Below are positions 4,142 through 5,022 of a stretch of DNA of 5,022 nt, one piece after another. The stretch comes from JBLHUT01 sp047629975. GTDB lineage: Bacteria > Pseudomonadota > Alphaproteobacteria > Rhodobacterales > Rhodobacteraceae. Location: assembly GCA_047629975.1 (NCBI GenBank), contig JBLHUT010000252.1:1-5022 (forward strand). Direction: 5' to 3'. The notes beneath the pieces are model-generated. The model saw only the letters and a program-made list of their open reading frames with translations, did no database searches and was not told the origin of the DNA. The position numbers and the translations under genes were made by a program. Within the stretch, counting starts at the first letter, position 1, and the number at the start of each line of letters is the position of its first letter.

Positions 4142-5022
4142 ATGTCCGATACCGCCCTCGCCCCCTCCTCCCGTCGCTCCGGTGGTCGCAAGGCCAGACA
4201 CGCACATCGTGCCGCGGCCCCTGCGCTTGATGCGCGCCCGATCTGGCCCGGAATGACCGGCGGCACCTATACACCGCTGACGCCTGACGACCAGACGAAA
4301 ATTCACAATGCCGCCCTCAGGGTCCTTGAAGAGATCGGGCTTTGCGATGCCCCGCCCAGCGGGGTCGCCCTGATGACCGGCGCAGGCGCAAAGCTTGGTG
4401 AGGACGGCAGACTCCGGTTTCCGGCAAAGGTCATCGAAGAAGCCCTCGCCCTGACGACGCGTGGCCTTAACCTGTGCGCGCGCGACGTTTCGCAAGACCT
4501 CGATCTGTCGGGCGCACGCGTTCATTACGGCACCGCCGGTGCGGCCGTGCACCTTGTTGACGGCGTAACAGGCGTCTACCGTGACAGCACCTTGCAAGAC
4601 CTGCACGATGCCGCACGCATTGTCCACCAGCTTGATAACGTGCACTTTTTCCAACGCACAATGGTCCCGCGAGACATCAGCGACAACCGCTTGATGGACC
4701 TCAACACGGTCTATGCGGCCGCAGCCGGCACGACCAAACACATCGGCTCCAGTTTTGTTCACGCCGACCATGTGCGCGACTGCGCCCCCATGCTGCACGC
4801 CATCGCCGGAAGCGAAGCCGAATGGCGCGCGCGCCCCTTCCTCAGCCAGTCGAACTGCTTTGTCGTGCCTCCGCTCAAATTCGCGACCGAAAGCTGCGAG
4901 GCCATGGAGGTTGCGATCGAGATCGGCATGCCCGTCCTCCTTCTGAGCGCGGGACAGGCCGGGGCAACGGCTCCTGTGACCATCGCAGGCGCTGTGGTTC
5001 AGGCCGTGGCCGAGTGCCTTGC
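4142..5022 (+). CDS. MttB/trimethylamine methyltransferase family protein (3' end beyond window)
   Basis: 293 codons are visible and the frame runs off the window edge; the family is usually about 480-520 aa, so roughly 60% is present. The N-terminus is Ser/Arg/Gly/Ala-rich (residues 8-27), as in many rhodobacterial members. Recognisable blocks follow: 'PIWPGMTGGTYTPLT' near 33-47, 'ALRVLEEIG', 'HYGTAGAA' from 128, 'ATL'-like 'STLQDLHDAARIVHQLDNVHFFQR' ending at R172, 'VPRDISDN', and 'PLKFATESCEAMEVAIEIGMP' followed by 'APVTIAGAVVQA'. Family members transfer a methyl group from a quaternary or tertiary amine (trimethylamine, glycine betaine, proline betaine and others) to a corrinoid protein. 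Most bacterial homologues lack pyrrolysine and do not use trimethylamine. The pyrrolysine position of archaeal MttB (around residue 330) lies outside this window, so it cannot be checked. ATG 4142 has the SD GTGGAG (4128-4133) 8 nt upstream, inside a hairpin. A long antisense ORF across the gene is a codon-bias shadow. The substrate is unassigned. Confidence 0.88.
   Translation, partial: MSDTALAPSSRRSGGRKARHAHRAAAPALDARPIWPGMTGGTYTPLTPDDQTKIHNAALRVLEEIGLCDAPPSGVALMTGAGAKLGEDGRLRFPAKVIEEALALTTRGLNLCARDVSQDLDLSGARVHYGTAGAAVHLVDGVTGVYRDSTLQDLHDAARIVHQLDNVHFFQRTMVPRDISDNRLMDLNTVYAAAAGTTKHIGSSFVHADHVRDCAPMLHAIAGSEAEWRARPFLSQSNCFVVPPLKFATESCEAMEVAIEIGMPVLLLSAGQAGATAPVTIAGAVVQAVAECL

Noticed and set aside
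3924..4256. 110-aa + strand open frame with a TTG start
   Set aside because: It spans the structured leader, runs into the mttB-like gene in another frame, has a Pro/Arg-rich C-terminus typical of a shadow, and has no SD.
4118..4798. 226-aa open frame on the - strand
   Set aside because: It lies antisense over the mttB-like gene, has no recognisable family features, and is explained by GC-rich codon bias of the + strand gene whose motifs are clear.

Overview
The window looks like chromosomal or plasmid DNA of a marine alphaproteobacterium, most likely Rhodobacteraceae (Roseobacter group). This is inferred from moderately high GC with C/G-ending codons, the style of the LuxR/LuxI pair, an SDR ending in the '-QFMTIMATKMPFIGRG' type of C-terminus, and an MttB-type methyltransferase with an Arg/Gly/Ala-rich N-terminus. 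No database search was possible, so the taxonomy is a judgement from family resemblance.

Layout: every gene is on the + strand. (1) Bases 1-103 are a leader with a candidate promoter and a dyad. (2) luxR (104-817, with an alternative GTG start at 89) is an acyl-homoserine-lactone (AHL) responsive regulator. (3) The 129-bp gap 818-946 holds a plausible sigma-70 promoter and a hairpin that overlaps the Shine-Dalgarno (SD) sequence of luxI. (4) luxI (947-1585) is an AHL synthase. (5) After 54 bp containing a possible 10-codon ORF comes a 512-aa RecD/UvrD_C_2-type SF1 helicase (1640-3178). (6) An NAD(P)-dependent short-chain dehydrogenase/reductase (3171-3890) overlaps the helicase stop codon by 8 bp. 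(7) Bases 3891-4141 hold no gene; they contain two TTGACA hexamers, a GC-rich hairpin and a nested hairpin that closes on the SD of the next gene. (8) The last gene (4142 to the window edge, 293 codons visible) is the N-terminal part of an MttB/trimethylamine methyltransferase family protein.

How it may work together: LuxI would make an AHL, LuxR would sense it, and luxI, the helicase and the SDR could form one co-directional transcription unit started from the luxI promoter. A helicase and an oxidoreductase would then sit in the quorum-sensing operon, but this is inference from spacing. The mttB-like gene has its own long leader and is probably a separate unit concerned with quaternary-amine/methyl metabolism.

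No mobile element, CRISPR array, tRNA or rRNA was seen. The genes belong to known families. The least ordinary signals are two leader hairpins (before luxI and before the mttB-like gene) in which the ribosome-binding site itself is one strand of the stem.
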